Shown here: piece after piece, positions 38,267 through 47,320 of the stretch
Position numbering within the stretch: position 1 is the stretch's first letter
How the letters are laid out: each line of letters starts with the position of its first letter
From: Pseudomonas sp. Gutcm_11s
Lineage (GTDB): Bacteria; Pseudomonadota; Gammaproteobacteria; Pseudomonadales; Pseudomonadaceae
Direction of reading: 5' to 3'
Length of the DNA stretch: 64,000 nt
Assembly: GCF_028649395.1 (NCBI RefSeq)
Contig: NZ_JAQSUW010000012.1
Coordinates: forward strand, 134,352 to 198,351
Position numbers and translations under genes: made by a program
Notes under the pieces: generated by a model
Database searches by the model: none
What the model was told of the DNA's origin: nothing
Seen by the model: only the letters and a program-made list of their open reading frames with translations

Positions 38267-38683
38267 TCAGGCTGCCGGGCGCAGGCCGTAGGCGGCCAGT
38301 TGCTCGACGCTACCGCTGTGCTGGATCAGGCGTGGGTCGTCCAGCGGCAGGTCGCGGCCCAGCTCGCGGTAGAGGATGGCCTTGAGCTTGGCGTTGTCGA
38401 CGCGGCCGTCTTCGCCGATGGCGTCGCGCAGTTTCTCGGGGGCGACCGAGTACTGATTGTTGGGCAGGTAGATGGCGCCGGTGGCGAAGTCGATGCCGAA
38501 GGCGATCAGGCCGGGGATCACGTAGAACAGGATGCCGATGGCATCCAGACCGACCACCACCGGGTCGACCTGGCCTTCGATCTGGCCACGGCGGTCGGGG
38601 AAGAACAGCGTGCCGCAGGCGGACAGTTGGGTCAGCAGGGTCGCGGCGAGAACGCCGCCAATAACGCGGGAATGCATGCGCAT
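38267..38683 (-). CDS. putative lipoprotein of unknown function
   Basis: A protein of 138 aa with the lipobox LSAC (lipidated cysteine near residue 23), then a segment DPVVVGLDAIGILFYVIPGLIAFGIDFATGAIYLPNN that is hydrophobic and faintly like YceK-type lipoproteins. The C-terminal part (HSGSVEQLAAYGLRP) is polar. The ATG at 38683 follows AGGAGG by 5 bases; the frame is open upstream but has no SD. Function unknown. Confidence 0.75.
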   Translation of the reverse strand: MRMHSRVIGGVLAATLLTQLSACGTLFFPDRRGQIEGQVDPVVVGLDAIGILFYVIPGLIAFGIDFATGAIYLPNNQYSVAPEKLRDAIGEDGRVDNAKLKAILYRELGRDLPLDDPRLIQHSGSVEQLAAYGLRPAA

Positions 38684-38846
38684 GGGCACCTCCTGGAAAT
38701 GGTGCGGCACTATACCAAGGCCGTCATTGCAGTTGGATGCCCGGCACCGCGCTTCGGTTCGACCTGCTGCTGTTTCCGTTTCATTCGCGACCTCCTGCTG
38801 CGGACCACACAGCAACGCGTTTGGCGAGTGAGGCGGGAACAGGCCC

Positions 38847-38852
38847 TATAAT
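38847..38852 (+). promoter_or_regulatory. -10 element of hrpB
   Basis: A perfect TATAAT 22 bp upstream of the hrpB ATG. The best upstream partner, TTGGCG (38821-38826), is 20 bases away, so the -35 is weak. Confidence 0.55.
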
Positions 38853-38874
38853 CGCCGGCTGTTTCGGAGAGCCC

Positions 38875-41394
38875 ATGAACCGCCTGCCCATCGACGATGT
38901 ATTGCCCGCCCTGCGCACCGCCCTGGCCGAGCGCCACGAGGCCGTGCTGGAGGCGCCGCCCGGCGCCGGCAAGACCACCCGCGTGCCGCTGGCCCTGCTC
39001 GATGAGTCGTGGCTGGCCGGGCAGAGAATCCTCATGCTTGAGCCGCGGCGCCTGGCCGCGCGAGCCGCCGCCGAGCGCCTGGCCAGCGAGCTGGGCGAGA
39101 AGGTTGGCGAGACGGTCGGCTACCGCATCCGCCTGGACAGCAAGGTCGGGCCGAGTACCCGCATCGAGGTGGTCACCGAGGGCATCCTCGCCCGCCGCCT
39201 GCAGGACGACCCGGCGCTGGAAGGCGTGGGCCTGGTTATCTTCGACGAGTACCACGAAAGGTCTCTCGACGCCGACCTGGCCCTGGCGTTGACCCTCAAC
39301 GGCCGCGAGCTGCTGCGTGACGAACCGCTCAAGGTGCTGCTGATGTCCGCCACGCTGGAGGGCGAGCGCCTTTCGGCACTGCTCGGTGAGGCGCCGGTGG
39401 TGTCCAGCCAGGGCCGCATGCACCCGGTGGAGATGCGCTGGGGCGCGCCCTGGCAGCCGGGCGAGCGCATCGAACAGCGGGTCACCCAGACCGTGCTGCA
39501 GGCGCTGGCCGACGAGAGCGGCAGCCTGCTGGTGTTCCTTCCTGGCCAGGCCGAGATCCGCCGGGTGCACGAGCAACTCGAGGAGAGCCTCGCTGGCCGC
39601 GTGGAGATCCTGCTCTGCCCGTTGCACGGCGAGCTGGAGCTTTCGGCCCAGCGCGCCGCCATCGAGCCGGCACCGGCCGGCAAGCGCAAGGTGGTGCTGG
39701 CCACCAACATCGCCGAGACCAGCCTGACCATCGACGGCGTGCGTGTGGTGGTGGATGCCGGCCTGGCGCGGGTGCCGCGCTTCGACCCGGCCAGCGGCAT
39801 GACCCGCCTGGATACCCAGCGCATCTCCCGCGCCTCGGCCACCCAGCGCGCCGGCCGTGCCGGGCGCCTGGAGCCCGGTGTGTGCTATCGCCTGTGGTCG
39901 CAGACCCAGCACGAACAACTGGCCGCCTACGGTGCGGCGGAAATTCTCCAGGCTGATCTGGCGGGTCTTGCCTTGCAGCTGGCGCGCTGGGGCGTCGAGC
40001 CTGCCGAGCTGGCCTGGCTCGACCTGCCGCCTGCCGCCGCCTTCACCCAGGGCCGCGACCTGTTGCAGCGGCTCGGCGCGTTGGATGAACGCGGCGCGCT
40101 GAACCATCACGGCCAGGCCATGGCCGAGCTGCCGGCGCATCCGCGCATCGCCCACCTGCTGCTGCGTGGCCAGGCCCTCGGCCTCGGCGCGCTGGCGGCG
40201 GACCTGGCGGCACTGCTCGGCGAGCGCGACATCCTGCGCGGTGGCGGTGCTGACCTGCACAGCCGCATGAGTCTGCTGACTGGCGAGTCGCGCGCCGCCG
40301 GCGGTTCGCGTGGCGGCGTGCAGCGCGCGCGACAGCTGGCCCGCCAGTTCCGCGGCTATCTGCGTGGCAAGGCCGACGAGGCCGTGGCCGACCCCGAACA
40401 TCCACGCTGGCTCGGCGCATTGCTGGCCTTCGCCTACCCGGATCGGGTCGCTCGCCAGCGCAAGGCCGCCGGTGGTGACTACCGCCTGGCCAACGGCCGC
40501 GCCGCGCAGTTCGGCGAGCCGGATGCGCTGATGAAGCACGAATGGCTGGTGATCGCCGATCTCGGCAGTCGCCAAGGCCAGCGCGAGGAGCGTATCTACC
40601 TGGCGGCTGACCTCGACCCGGCGCTGTTCGACTCGGTGCTGGCCGAGCAGGTGAGCGTGCGCGAGGAGCTGGAGTGGGACGAGCGCGAGGGCGTGCTGCG
40701 CGCCGAGCGCCAGCGTCGCGTCGGCGAGCTGGTGCTCAGCCGCGAGGCGCTGACCGGGCTGGACGAAGCCGCACGCGGTCGCGCGCTGCTCGGCCTGGTG
40801 CGACGCAAGGGCCTGGAGCTGCTGTCATGGACGCCCGAGCTGCGCCAGTGGCAGGCGCGGGTAGCACTGCTGCGCGGCCTCGACTTGGAGCAGAAGGGCG
40901 ACAGCGAATGGCCGGACCTGAGCGATGCCGCGCTGCTGGCGACGCTGGAGGACTGGCTGCTGCCGTATCTGGGCAAGGTCAGCCGGCTCAGCCACTTCGC
41001 CAATCTCGACCTGCCGAGCATGCTCGCCGGCCAGTTGCCCTGGCCGCTGCCGCAGCGCCTGGATGAGCTGGCGCCGAAGCACCTGCAGGTGCCGTCTGGC
41101 TCGCGCATCGGCATCGATTACAGCGAGTCGCCGCCGGTGCTGGCGGTGCGTCTGCAGGAGTTGTTCGGTTTGGCGGCGACTCCGCGCATCGCCGGCGGCC
41201 GGCAGATCGTGCTGCTGCACCTGCTGTCGCCAGCGCGGCGCCCGGTGCAGGTGACCCAGGACCTGGCCAGCTTCTGGGCCAACACCTATATCGAGGTGAA
41301 GAAGGATCTCAAGGGGCGCTATCCCAAGCACTACTGGCCGGACGATCCGCTAGTGGCCGAGCCGACGGCGCGCGCCAAGCCGCGCGGCACCTAA
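38875..41394 (+). CDS. hrpB: ATP-dependent RNA helicase HrpB
   Basis: DEAH-box helicase of 839 aa. Walker A is APPGAGKTTRVPLAL (28-42), followed by a DExH box as FDEYHERSLDADLAL at 123-137, MSATLEGERL, and the motif VI region ATQRAGRAGRLEPGVCYRLW. A C-terminal HrpB-specific domain ends near KGRYPKHYWPDDP. In E. coli HrpB acts in RNA metabolism with an unclear target. The ATG at 38875 has GGAG before it. Its stop overlaps the convergent solute-binding protein gene by 4 bp. Confidence 0.95.
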   Translation: MNRLPIDDVLPALRTALAERHEAVLEAPPGAGKTTRVPLALLDESWLAGQRILMLEPRRLAARAAAERLASELGEKVGETVGYRIRLDSKVGPSTRIEVVTEGILARRLQDDPALEGVGLVIFDEYHERSLDADLALALTLNGRELLRDEPLKVLLMSATLEGERLSALLGEAPVVSSQGRMHPVEMRWGAPWQPGERIEQRVTQTVLQALADESGSLLVFLPGQAEIRRVHEQLEESLAGRVEILLCPLHGELELSAQRAAIEPAPAGKRKVVLATNIAETSLTIDGVRVVVDAGLARVPRFDPASGMTRLDTQRISRASATQRAGRAGRLEPGVCYRLWSQTQHEQLAAYGAAEILQADLAGLALQLARWGVEPAELAWLDLPPAAAFTQGRDLLQRLGALDERGALNHHGQAMAELPAHPRIAHLLLRGQALGLGALAADLAALLGERDILRGGGADLHSRMSLLTGESRAAGGSRGGVQRARQLARQFRGYLRGKADEAVADPEHPRWLGALLAFAYPDRVARQRKAAGGDYRLANGRAAQFGEPDALMKHEWLVIADLGSRQGQREERIYLAADLDPALFDSVLAEQVSVREELEWDEREGVLRAERQRRVGELVLSREALTGLDEAARGRALLGLVRRKGLELLSWTPELRQWQARVALLRGLDLEQKGDSEWPDLSDAALLATLEDWLLPYLGKVSRLSHFANLDLPSMLAGQLPWPLPQRLDELAPKHLQVPSGSRIGIDYSESPPVLAVRLQELFGLAATPRIAGGRQIVLLHLLSPARRPVQVTQDLASFWANTYIEVKKDLKGRYPKHYWPDDPLVAEPTARAKPRGT

Positions 41395-42119
41395 TCCAGT
41401 CGCAGGTCTTCGCCGCGGGTCTGCAGCTGCTCGTAGGCCTGATCCAGCTCGTCCAGAAGGCGCTGGCTGCCCTCGGCTTGGCGCGAGGCGATCAGGCGCA
41501 GCTGCATGCGTTGCAGCACGGTGTAGGGCAGTGGTGACAGGCCCAGCTCCCGCCGTACCTGTTCCACCGGTGCCTGGTAGTCGAGCAGGTAGTCGCCGCG
41601 CTTGCGCAGCAGCATGGCCAGTGCCGAGGCATGGGTGCTGGTGCGGTGGGTGCTGATCTGCAGCGCTGGGTCGGCCAGCAGGTCGTTGATCGACTTCCAG
41701 TAGCTGTAGCCGCTGATGACGATCACCCCGCGCTCGCGCAGGCCATCCGGAATGTCGGGTGGCGGGGTGTCCTGGCGGTGGTAGAGGGCCAGGGCGAACT
41801 CGCCGATGGCATGGCGGGCTTCGAACGTCTGGCCAGCCAGTTCTTCCTTGCCGCCGGCACCGGGCCATAGCTGCACGCTGCCGTCACGCAGGGCCGCATA
41901 CAGGCGCGCATTGGGTAGTGAGCGGTATTCACCGCGATAGCCGGCGTGGCGTAGCAGGCGTTCGGTCAGGGTGAGGATGGAGCCGCGGGGCTTGCCGTCG
42001 CCGTCGGTCCAGGAGTAGGGCGGAAACTCGTAATAGCCGACGCTGACGGTCGGCTCGGCGGCCTGGGCGCCGGCACAGCACAGCCATGCCAGCAGGGCAG
42101 GAAGGAGGATTCTGCGCAT
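41391..42119 (-). CDS. periplasmic solute-binding protein, family 3 type
   Basis: A protein of 242 aa with a signal peptide (cleavage near AQAAEP, residue 20). The fold of family 3 amino-acid-binding proteins is suggested by TVSVGYYEFPPYSWTDGDGK, LTERLLRHAGY and LWPGAGGKEE. No ABC permease or ATPase gene is near. Such orphans can be sensors or have lost transport partners. It is divergent from a second protein of the same type at 42378. Confidence 0.82.
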   Translation of the reverse strand: MRRILLPALLAWLCCAGAQAAEPTVSVGYYEFPPYSWTDGDGKPRGSILTLTERLLRHAGYRGEYRSLPNARLYAALRDGSVQLWPGAGGKEELAGQTFEARHAIGEFALALYHRQDTPPPDIPDGLRERGVIVISGYSYWKSINDLLADPALQISTHRTSTHASALAMLLRKRGDYLLDYQAPVEQVRRELGLSPLPYTVLQRMQLRLIASRQAEGSQRLLDELDQAYEQLQTRGEDLRLD

Positions 42120-42310
42120 TGTCTACCGCGCGGCTTGAGCCGTCTTGTTGTTCGTTCTGGGCCTGAGCATGGCGGCAGCCACGGCCTTTGTCCAGAGCCT
42201 GCAGGCGGCCTCCGGCAGCCGCTCCAAGGGGCTATGTAAAGCCTCGTGAACGAGGCTGAGCGCAGCGGCAGCATGCTGGGTTACCATGCCAGGCAGAATC
42301 GGGAGAGCCC

Positions 42311-42373
42311 ATGAGTCGCCAGCCATTCGCCTTGCAGTCCGCGCGCGTTACGCCGCCCCGGCCGGTCCGCTGA
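42311..42373 (+). CDS. possible 20-aa upstream ORF of the solute-binding protein gene
   Basis: An ATG with an excellent SD (GGGAG, 5 bases before it) opens a 20-codon frame, MSRQPFALQSARVTPPRPVR, ending in TGA 4 bases before the ATG of the next gene, which itself has a poor SD. The layout suggests translational coupling or a leader peptide. A small hairpin (GCCTCG-TGAA-CGAGGC, 42241-42256) lies further upstream. Confidence 0.35.
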   Translation: MSRQPFALQSARVTPPRPVR

Positions 42374-42377
42374 GACC

Positions 42378-43109
42378 ATGCTGCGCGCACTCGTTCTCCT
42401 GTTGTTCAGTGGCTGCGCCTGGGCCCAGCAGGTCGGCGAGCCGCTGCGTGTGGTCACCGATTACTGGCCACCGTTCCGCATGCAGGGCTCGGGCGGCAAG
42501 CTGGAAGGCCTGGACATCGATCTGCTGGATGAGCTGCAGCGGCGTACCGGCCTGCGTTTCGAGGTGCGCCTGCTGCCCTGGGCACGGGCGCTGGAGGAGA
42601 TGCGCCTCGGCCAGGCGGATCTGATGACCGGCCTGGCGCGCACCGCCGAGCGCGAGCAGTTCATCGACTATCTGGAACCGGCCTACCACGCCTGCGCGCC
42701 ACGCCTGTACGGCGCCCCGGAGCGGGCCGCCGCCATCCGTCAGTACGCCGAGCTGGATGGCCTGCGCATTGGCTACGTGCTGCGCTCGGCCTACTTCGAA
42801 CCCTTCGACTCGGATACCAGCCTGATCAAGATCGGCGTGAAGAACGAAGAGCAGCTGCTGCAGATGCAGCTGCGCGGACGGGTCGAGTTGATGATCGGCA
42901 CCGACTGCCAGGTGGACTTCCAGCTGCGCGACCCCGCGCTGGCCAGCCAGCTGACCAAGCTGGCCTATCAGCCTCCCGTGCAGACCCGCCTGTATGTCGG
43001 CCTGTCGCGGGCCAGCGCGCGCAAGGCGGAGCGCCAGGTCCTGGCGCGGGCCCTGCAGCAACTGCTGCAGGAAGGCAGGATGGCCTCGGTCGCGCGGCGC
43101 TATCGCTGA
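42378..43109 (+). CDS. periplasmic solute-binding protein, family 3 type
   Basis: A protein of 243 aa with a signal peptide (cleavage near AWAQQV, residue 16). Family 3 features are LRVVTDYWPPFRMQ, GLDIDLLDELQRRTGLRFEVRLLPW and RLGQADLMTGLARTAERE. The C-terminal half has the hinge and second lobe ending VARRYR. No transporter partners are adjacent. The nearby uORF may couple its translation. Confidence 0.85.
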   Translation: MLRALVLLLFSGCAWAQQVGEPLRVVTDYWPPFRMQGSGGKLEGLDIDLLDELQRRTGLRFEVRLLPWARALEEMRLGQADLMTGLARTAEREQFIDYLEPAYHACAPRLYGAPERAAAIRQYAELDGLRIGYVLRSAYFEPFDSDTSLIKIGVKNEEQLLQMQLRGRVELMIGTDCQVDFQLRDPALASQLTKLAYQPPVQTRLYVGLSRASARKAERQVLARALQQLLQEGRMASVARRYR

Positions 43110-43145
43110 ACCCTTCGGCCTCAGGGCTCCGCATCGCCAGCGTGC

Positions 43146-43580
43146 TCAGTGCTCGTGCGGGTCGACGTACAGCTCGTAGACCATCTCCATGTCCCAGTAG
43201 GCCGCCTCGATCTTGTGCCCATCGAGGTCGCGGACGAAGCAGCCATAGTAGGGCTCGCCATAGTGCGGCCGTGGCCCGGGCGGACCATCGGGGCTGGCTC
43301 CGGCTGCCAGCGCGGCATCGTAGAAGGCGTGCACCGCCTGCTTGTCCGGGGCGACGAAGCCGAAGTGGGTGCCGTTGCCGACATTGGCCGGCTGGCCGTC
43401 GATCGGCGTCTGTACCCAGAACTCCGGATACTCGCGGCCCCAGGCCACGGCGCCGGGGTGTTCGAGAATGCGCTTGCAACCGAGGGCGGTCAGCACCTGA
43501 TCGTAGAAGGCCACGGCCTTGTCGAACTGGTTGGTGCCGATGGAAACGTGGGACAGGATGCTGGGGTTCTGCTCGGACAT
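43146..43580 (-). CDS. VOC family (glyoxalase-like) protein
   Basis: A 144-aa protein with the betaalphabetabetabeta fold of the vicinal-oxygen-chelate family: ILSHVSIGTNQFDKAVAFYD, THFGFVAPDKQAVHAFY and VRDLDGHKIEAAYWD. Candidate metal ligands are the His of LSHV, the His of THFG and the Glu of IEAA. Its substrate (glyoxal, antibiotic or other) is not evident. Confidence 0.88.
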   Translation of the reverse strand: MSEQNPSILSHVSIGTNQFDKAVAFYDQVLTALGCKRILEHPGAVAWGREYPEFWVQTPIDGQPANVGNGTHFGFVAPDKQAVHAFYDAALAAGASPDGPPGPRPHYGEPYYGCFVRDLDGHKIEAAYWDMEMVYELYVDPHEH

Positions 43581-43649
43581 GGCCGTTCTTCCCTGGATGG
43601 TGGACGCCCCAAGCCTAGCAGCCGTCAGCGGGTTTTCCTGGCGCAGCGG

Positions 43650-44324
43650 TCAGCTGCTGTGGCTGTCCTCGGTCGGCTGCTGGCTGCACAGCATGAAGCA
43701 GCGGAACAGCACCACGCTGGAGAACAGCTGTAGGAAGCCGTTGACGATGTCCAGCAGCAGGCTGCCGACCATGTCCGTTTGCTCGCCGAGCAGTTGCAGG
43801 GTCCAGTCGTCCAGCAGCCACAGCGGCACTATCACCAGCAGCACGCAGGCCAGCAGCGACCAGAAGTGGCCGACGCTGAGCATGAAGCTCTCGCGCATGG
43901 CCTGCAGGGGCGAGGCGCCGCGCAGCACCAGGAAGTATTCGGCGAAGGCCAGCTTGACCATCACCCACAGCGCCAGCGGCAGGAACAGCGCGCCGCTGAG
44001 CATGATCAGCAGGGTGGTCAGCCCGGCCAGCACAGCGAAGGGCGGCCACATCTGCACGGCGGCCGCCAGCAGGTTGCGCGCGCTGGGGCGCTGGCCCTGG
44101 CTGCGGGCATCGAGATAGAGAATCAGCGCGGCGCTGTACAGCGGATAGAAGAACAGCCCGACCAGCAGCTCATAGGCCGGCACATGACCCGCATCGGCCA
44201 GCCCCGAGACCAGCGCGCGTACCAGGCATTCGACGGCGATCAGCGGCAGGCACAGCGGCGCAATGCTGACCAGGTGGCGGCTGAAGAAGTGGAAGGCATC
44301 ACGCAGAACGGTCAACGGATTCAT
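43650..44324 (-). CDS. YciC-family membrane protein (UPF0259)
   Basis: A protein of 224 aa with about six hydrophobic segments and the features LRDAFHFFSRHLVSIAPL near the start and LVLRGASPLQAMRESF in the middle, typical of the YciC/UPF0259 family. Function unknown; the E. coli YciB/YciC proteins are tied to envelope integrity. Divergent from the NYN nuclease gene. Confidence 0.78.
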   Translation of the reverse strand: MNPLTVLRDAFHFFSRHLVSIAPLCLPLIAVECLVRALVSGLADAGHVPAYELLVGLFFYPLYSAALILYLDARSQGQRPSARNLLAAAVQMWPPFAVLAGLTTLLIMLSGALFLPLALWVMVKLAFAEYFLVLRGASPLQAMRESFMLSVGHFWSLLACVLLVIVPLWLLDDWTLQLLGEQTDMVGSLLLDIVNGFLQLFSSVVLFRCFMLCSQQPTEDSHSS

Positions 44325-44434
44325 CGGCAGGCATCGCGGTAGTACTTCATGAAGTCACTTTAGCCGATGGCCGGGGGCGACGAACATGCTGGCCAATAGC
44401 GCATAATGCCGCTCCCTTTTTGCCAGGCGTCGCC

Positions 44435-44914
44435 GTGAAGAAGATCGCCCTGTTCGCCGATGTGCAGAACCTCTATTACACCGTGCGCCAGGCGCATGGC
44501 TGCCACTTCCACTACGCCGAGCTGTGGCGCCAGGTGGCGGCGCTGGGCGAGATCGTCGAGGCGCGCGCCTACGCCATCGACCGTGGCGACGCCAAGCAGC
44601 GCCAGTTCCAGCAGATCCTGCGCAACCTGGGCTTCGAGGTGATGCTCAAGCCCTATATCCAGCGCAGCGATGGCTCGGCCAAGGGCGACTGGGACGTGGG
44701 CATCACCTTGGATGTGATGGAGGCCGCCGAGCGTGTCGACGAGGTGGTGCTGGCCTCCGGTGATGGCGACTTCGACCTGCTGCTTGAGCGCGTGCGTGTC
44801 CGCCGTGGGGTGAGTTGCACCGTGTATGGGGTCGATGGGCTTACCGCCCATTCGCTGATTCGCGCCGCCGACCGCTTCGTGCCGGTCGAGGGCAACCTGT
44901 TGTTGAAGAGCTGA
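44435..44914 (+). CDS. NYN-domain (LabA-like) protein
   Basis: A protein of 159 aa with a PIN-like NYN fold. Acidic metal-binding residues are in KKIALFADVQNLYYT (D9), KGDWDVGITLDVMEAAE and LASGDGDFDLLLERVR. A KPYIQRSDGSAKGDW stretch is typical of the LabA subgroup; RNase activity is expected but the target is unknown. A GTG at 44435 is chosen; a -10-like CATAAT (44402-44407) lies 28 bp upstream. The DEDDh exonuclease gene follows after 9 bp, so the two nucleases are probably co-transcribed. Confidence 0.85.
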   Translation: MKKIALFADVQNLYYTVRQAHGCHFHYAELWRQVAALGEIVEARAYAIDRGDAKQRQFQQILRNLGFEVMLKPYIQRSDGSAKGDWDVGITLDVMEAAERVDEVVLASGDGDFDLLLERVRVRRGVSCTVYGVDGLTAHSLIRAADRFVPVEGNLLLKS

Positions 44915-44923
44915 GGCAGACCG

Positions 44924-45529
44924 ATGGCTGAACGTATCGCCGTGATCGACTTCGAGACCACCGGCATGTCGCCGGCCCAGGGCGCGCGCCCGACCGAGGT
45001 CGGCGTGGCCATGATCGAGGATGGGCGCATCGTCGCGCGCTACCAGAGCCTGATGAACGCTGGTGCCTGGGTATCGCCCTTCATCGAGCAGCTCACCGGC
45101 ATCAGCAACGCCATGGTGCGCAGCGCGCCGCCGGTGGCGCAGGTGATGGCCGAGGCCGCCGAGTTCATCGGCGATGCGCCGCTGCTGGCGCACAACGCGG
45201 CGTTCGACGCGAAGTTCTGGGATGCCGAGTTGGGTCTGCTCGGCCGGCGCCGCGGTCGTGACTTCGCCTGTTCGCTGCTGCTGTCGCGGCGCCTGTTGCC
45301 GGAGGCGCCGAGCCACAGCCTGGGCAATCTCAACCGCTGGGTCGGGCTGCCCAGCACCGGCCAGGCCCACCGTGCGCTGGCCGATGCCGAGATGGCGGCC
45401 AACCTGACCCTGCACCTGCAGGCGCTGCTGTGGGAACGCCACGATATCCGCGCCGATCACGATTACCTGTGCGGCCTGCAGAAACTCTCGGCGGCCAAGG
45501 TGCGCGCGCTGCTGCGCGCCAGCGTCTAG
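44924..45529 (+). CDS. DEDDh-family 3'-5' exonuclease
   Basis: A protein of 201 aa with the exonuclease motifs of the DnaQ/PolC type: ExoI VIDFETTG (D9, E11), ExoII LLAHNAAFDAKFWD and ExoIII HRALADAEMAA. The ssDNA or RNA substrate is not known. GAGG precedes the ATG. It forms a two-gene unit with the NYN protein and ends at a strong terminator shared with prfC. Confidence 0.92.
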   Translation: MAERIAVIDFETTGMSPAQGARPTEVGVAMIEDGRIVARYQSLMNAGAWVSPFIEQLTGISNAMVRSAPPVAQVMAEAAEFIGDAPLLAHNAAFDAKFWDAELGLLGRRRGRDFACSLLLSRRLLPEAPSHSLGNLNRWVGLPSTGQAHRALADAEMAANLTLHLQALLWERHDIRADHDYLCGLQKLSAAKVRALLRASV

Positions 45530-45550
45530 CACGCCCAGGTGTTCGCAAAC

Positions 45551-45580
45551 AAAAAGCCCCGGCGGTGCCGGGGCTTTTTT
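45551..45580. terminator. bidirectional terminator between the exonuclease gene and prfC
   Basis: AAAA, stem AGCCCCGGC (45555-45563), loop GGT, GCCGGGGCT (45567-45575), TTTTT. It serves the convergent transcripts of the exonuclease gene and prfC. Confidence 0.9.
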
Positions 45581-45594
45581 GCAGCTGCTGCGGA

Positions 45595-47178
45595 TCAGTG
45601 GTGCTCGCGAGTAGCGCGGAATTTGATGTCCGGCCAGCGCTCTTCCATCAGGCTCAGGTTGACCCGGGTCGGCGCCAGGTAGGTCAGGTGGCCGCCGCCA
45701 TCCACTGCAAGGTTCTCGAAGGCCTTGTCCTTGAACTCCTTGAGCTTCTTCTCGTCGCTGCACTCGATCCAGCGGGCCGACCAGACGGTGATCGCCTCGT
45801 AGGCGCACTCGACCTTGTATTCCTCCTTCAGGCGGCTGGCGACCACATCGAACTGCAGCACACCGACGGCGCCGAGGATGATGTCGTTGTTGCGCTCGGG
45901 GAAGAACACCTGGGTGGCGCCTTCCTCGGCCAGTTCCTGCAGGCCCTGGCGCAGCTGCTTGGACTTCAGCGGGTCCTTCAGGCGTACGCGGCGGAACAGT
46001 TCCGGGGCGAAGTGCGGGATACCGGTGAAGCCCAGCACTTCGCCTTCGGTGAAGGTATCGCCGATCTGGATGGTGCCGTGGTTGTGCAGGCCGATGATGT
46101 CGCCGGCGTAGGCCTCTTCCAGCTGCTCGCGCTCGCTGGAGAAGAAGGTCAGGGCATCGGCGATCTTCAGGTCCTTCTTGATGCGCACGTGGCGCATCTT
46201 CATGCCCTTCTCGTACTTGCCGGAGCAGATGCGCATGAAGGCGATGCGGTCGCGGTGTTTCGGGTCCATATTTGCCTGGATCTTGAACACGAAGCCGCTG
46301 AACTTCTCTTCCACGGGCTCGACTACGCGCTCGTGGGCGGCACGCGACAGCGGCTTGGGCGCCCAGTCGACGATGCAGTCGAGTACCTGGTCGACGCCGA
46401 AGTTGCCCAGCGCGGTGCCGAAGAACACCGGGGTCATCTCGCCCTTGAGGAAGGCGGCCTGGTCGAACTCGTGGCAGGCACCCTGGACCAGCTCCAGCTC
46501 GTCGATGAAGCGCTCGTAGAGGTCACCTAGGTGGGCGCGGGCTTCATCGGAGTCCAGCTTGTCGATCACCTTCTGCTCGGTGCGCTCATGGCCGTGGCCC
46601 GGCGTGTAGACGATGATCTTGTCCTGGGCCAGGTGGTAGACGCCCTTGAAGTCCTTGTAGCAGCCGATCGGCCAGGTGATGGGCGCGGCCTTGATCTTCA
46701 GTACCGCCTCGATCTCGTCGAGCAGCTCGATGGGGTCGCGGATATCGCGGTCCAGCTTGTTGATGAAGCTGACGATGGGCGTGTCGCGCAGGCGGCAGAC
46801 TTCCATCAGGGCGATGGTGCGTGGCTCAACGCCCTTGCCGCCGTCGAGCACCATCAGGGCGCTGTCCACCGCGGTCAGGGTGCGGTAGGTGTCTTCCGAG
46901 AAGTCTTCGTGGCCGGGGGTGTCCAGCAAGTTGACCATGTGCGCCCGGTAGGGGAACTGCATCACCGAGGTGGTGATGGAGATACCGCGCTGCTTCTCCA
47001 TCTCCATCCAGTCGGAAGTGGCGTGGCGGTCGGATTTACGCGACTTCACCGTACCGGCGACCTCGATCGCCTTGCCCATCAGCAGCAGCTTCTCGGTGAT
47101 GGTGGTCTTACCGGCGTCGGGGTGGGAGATGATCGCAAACGTACGGCGTTTGGCGACTTCGGCGGCCTGGATGGTCAT
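45595..47178 (-). CDS. prfC: peptide chain release factor 3
   Basis: GTPase that recycles RF1/RF2 after termination. It has 527 aa starting at the ATG 47178 ([16 protein letters not shown]). The G1 loop is SHPDAGKTT (18-26), G2 in [10 protein letters not shown]3 [16 protein letters not shown] and G4 NKLD. C-terminal RF3 domains include [21 protein letters not shown]. The frame is open upstream, but the promoter with TATAAT at 47250-47245 sits inside that stretch. Confidence 0.97.
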   Translation of the reverse strand: MTIQAAEVAKRRTFAIISHPDAGKTTITEKLLLMGKAIEVAGTVKSRKSDRHATSDWMEMEKQRGISITTSVMQFPYRAHMVNLLDTPGHEDFSEDTYRTLTAVDSALMVLDGGKGVEPRTIALMEVCRLRDTPIVSFINKLDRDIRDPIELLDEIEAVLKIKAAPITWPIGCYKDFKGVYHLAQDKIIVYTPGHGHERTEQKVIDKLDSDEARAHLGDLYERFIDELELVQGACHEFDQAAFLKGEMTPVFFGTALGNFGVDQVLDCIVDWAPKPLSRAAHERVVEPVEEKFSGFVFKIQANMDPKHRDRIAFMRICSGKYEKGMKMRHVRIKKDLKIADALTFFSSEREQLEEAYAGDIIGLHNHGTIQIGDTFTEGEVLGFTGIPHFAPELFRRVRLKDPLKSKQLRQGLQELAEEGATQVFFPERNNDIILGAVGVLQFDVVASRLKEEYKVECAYEAITVWSARWIECSDEKKLKEFKDKAFENLAVDGGGHLTYLAPTRVNLSLMEERWPDIKFRATREHH

Positions 47179-47244
47179 GTATGGGTGCCTGACTGGAATC
47201 GTTGGCGGGCACCGAGCATGGCCGGGCGCCCCGAAAAGCGCGGG

Positions 47245-47250
47245 ATTATA
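47245..47250 (-). promoter_or_regulatory. -10 element of prfC
   Basis: A perfect TATAAT on the minus strand, 66 bp upstream of the prfC ATG. No good -35 is visible at 16-18 bases. Confidence 0.5.
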
Positions 47251-47277
47251 ACGGGAATCGCGACGCTTGGCCGACAA

Positions 47278-47307
47278 GGCGCCGCACGGTATTGCACCGG
47301 CGGCGCC
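47278..47307 (-). terminator. probable terminator of the first autotransporter gene
   Basis: A long hairpin lies 13 bases after the stop: GGCGCCGC/GCGGCGCC with an inner CGGT/ACCG. On the minus strand it is followed only by TTGTC, so it is a weak intrinsic terminator. It also overlaps the upstream promoter region of prfC. Confidence 0.45.
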
Positions 47308-47320
47308 GTTCGGGCCAGGG

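Noticed and set aside
47179..47277. Upstream extension of prfC by 33 codons
   Set aside because: It would include the promoter's TATAAT and lacks family similarity; the ATG at 47178 matches RF3 starts.
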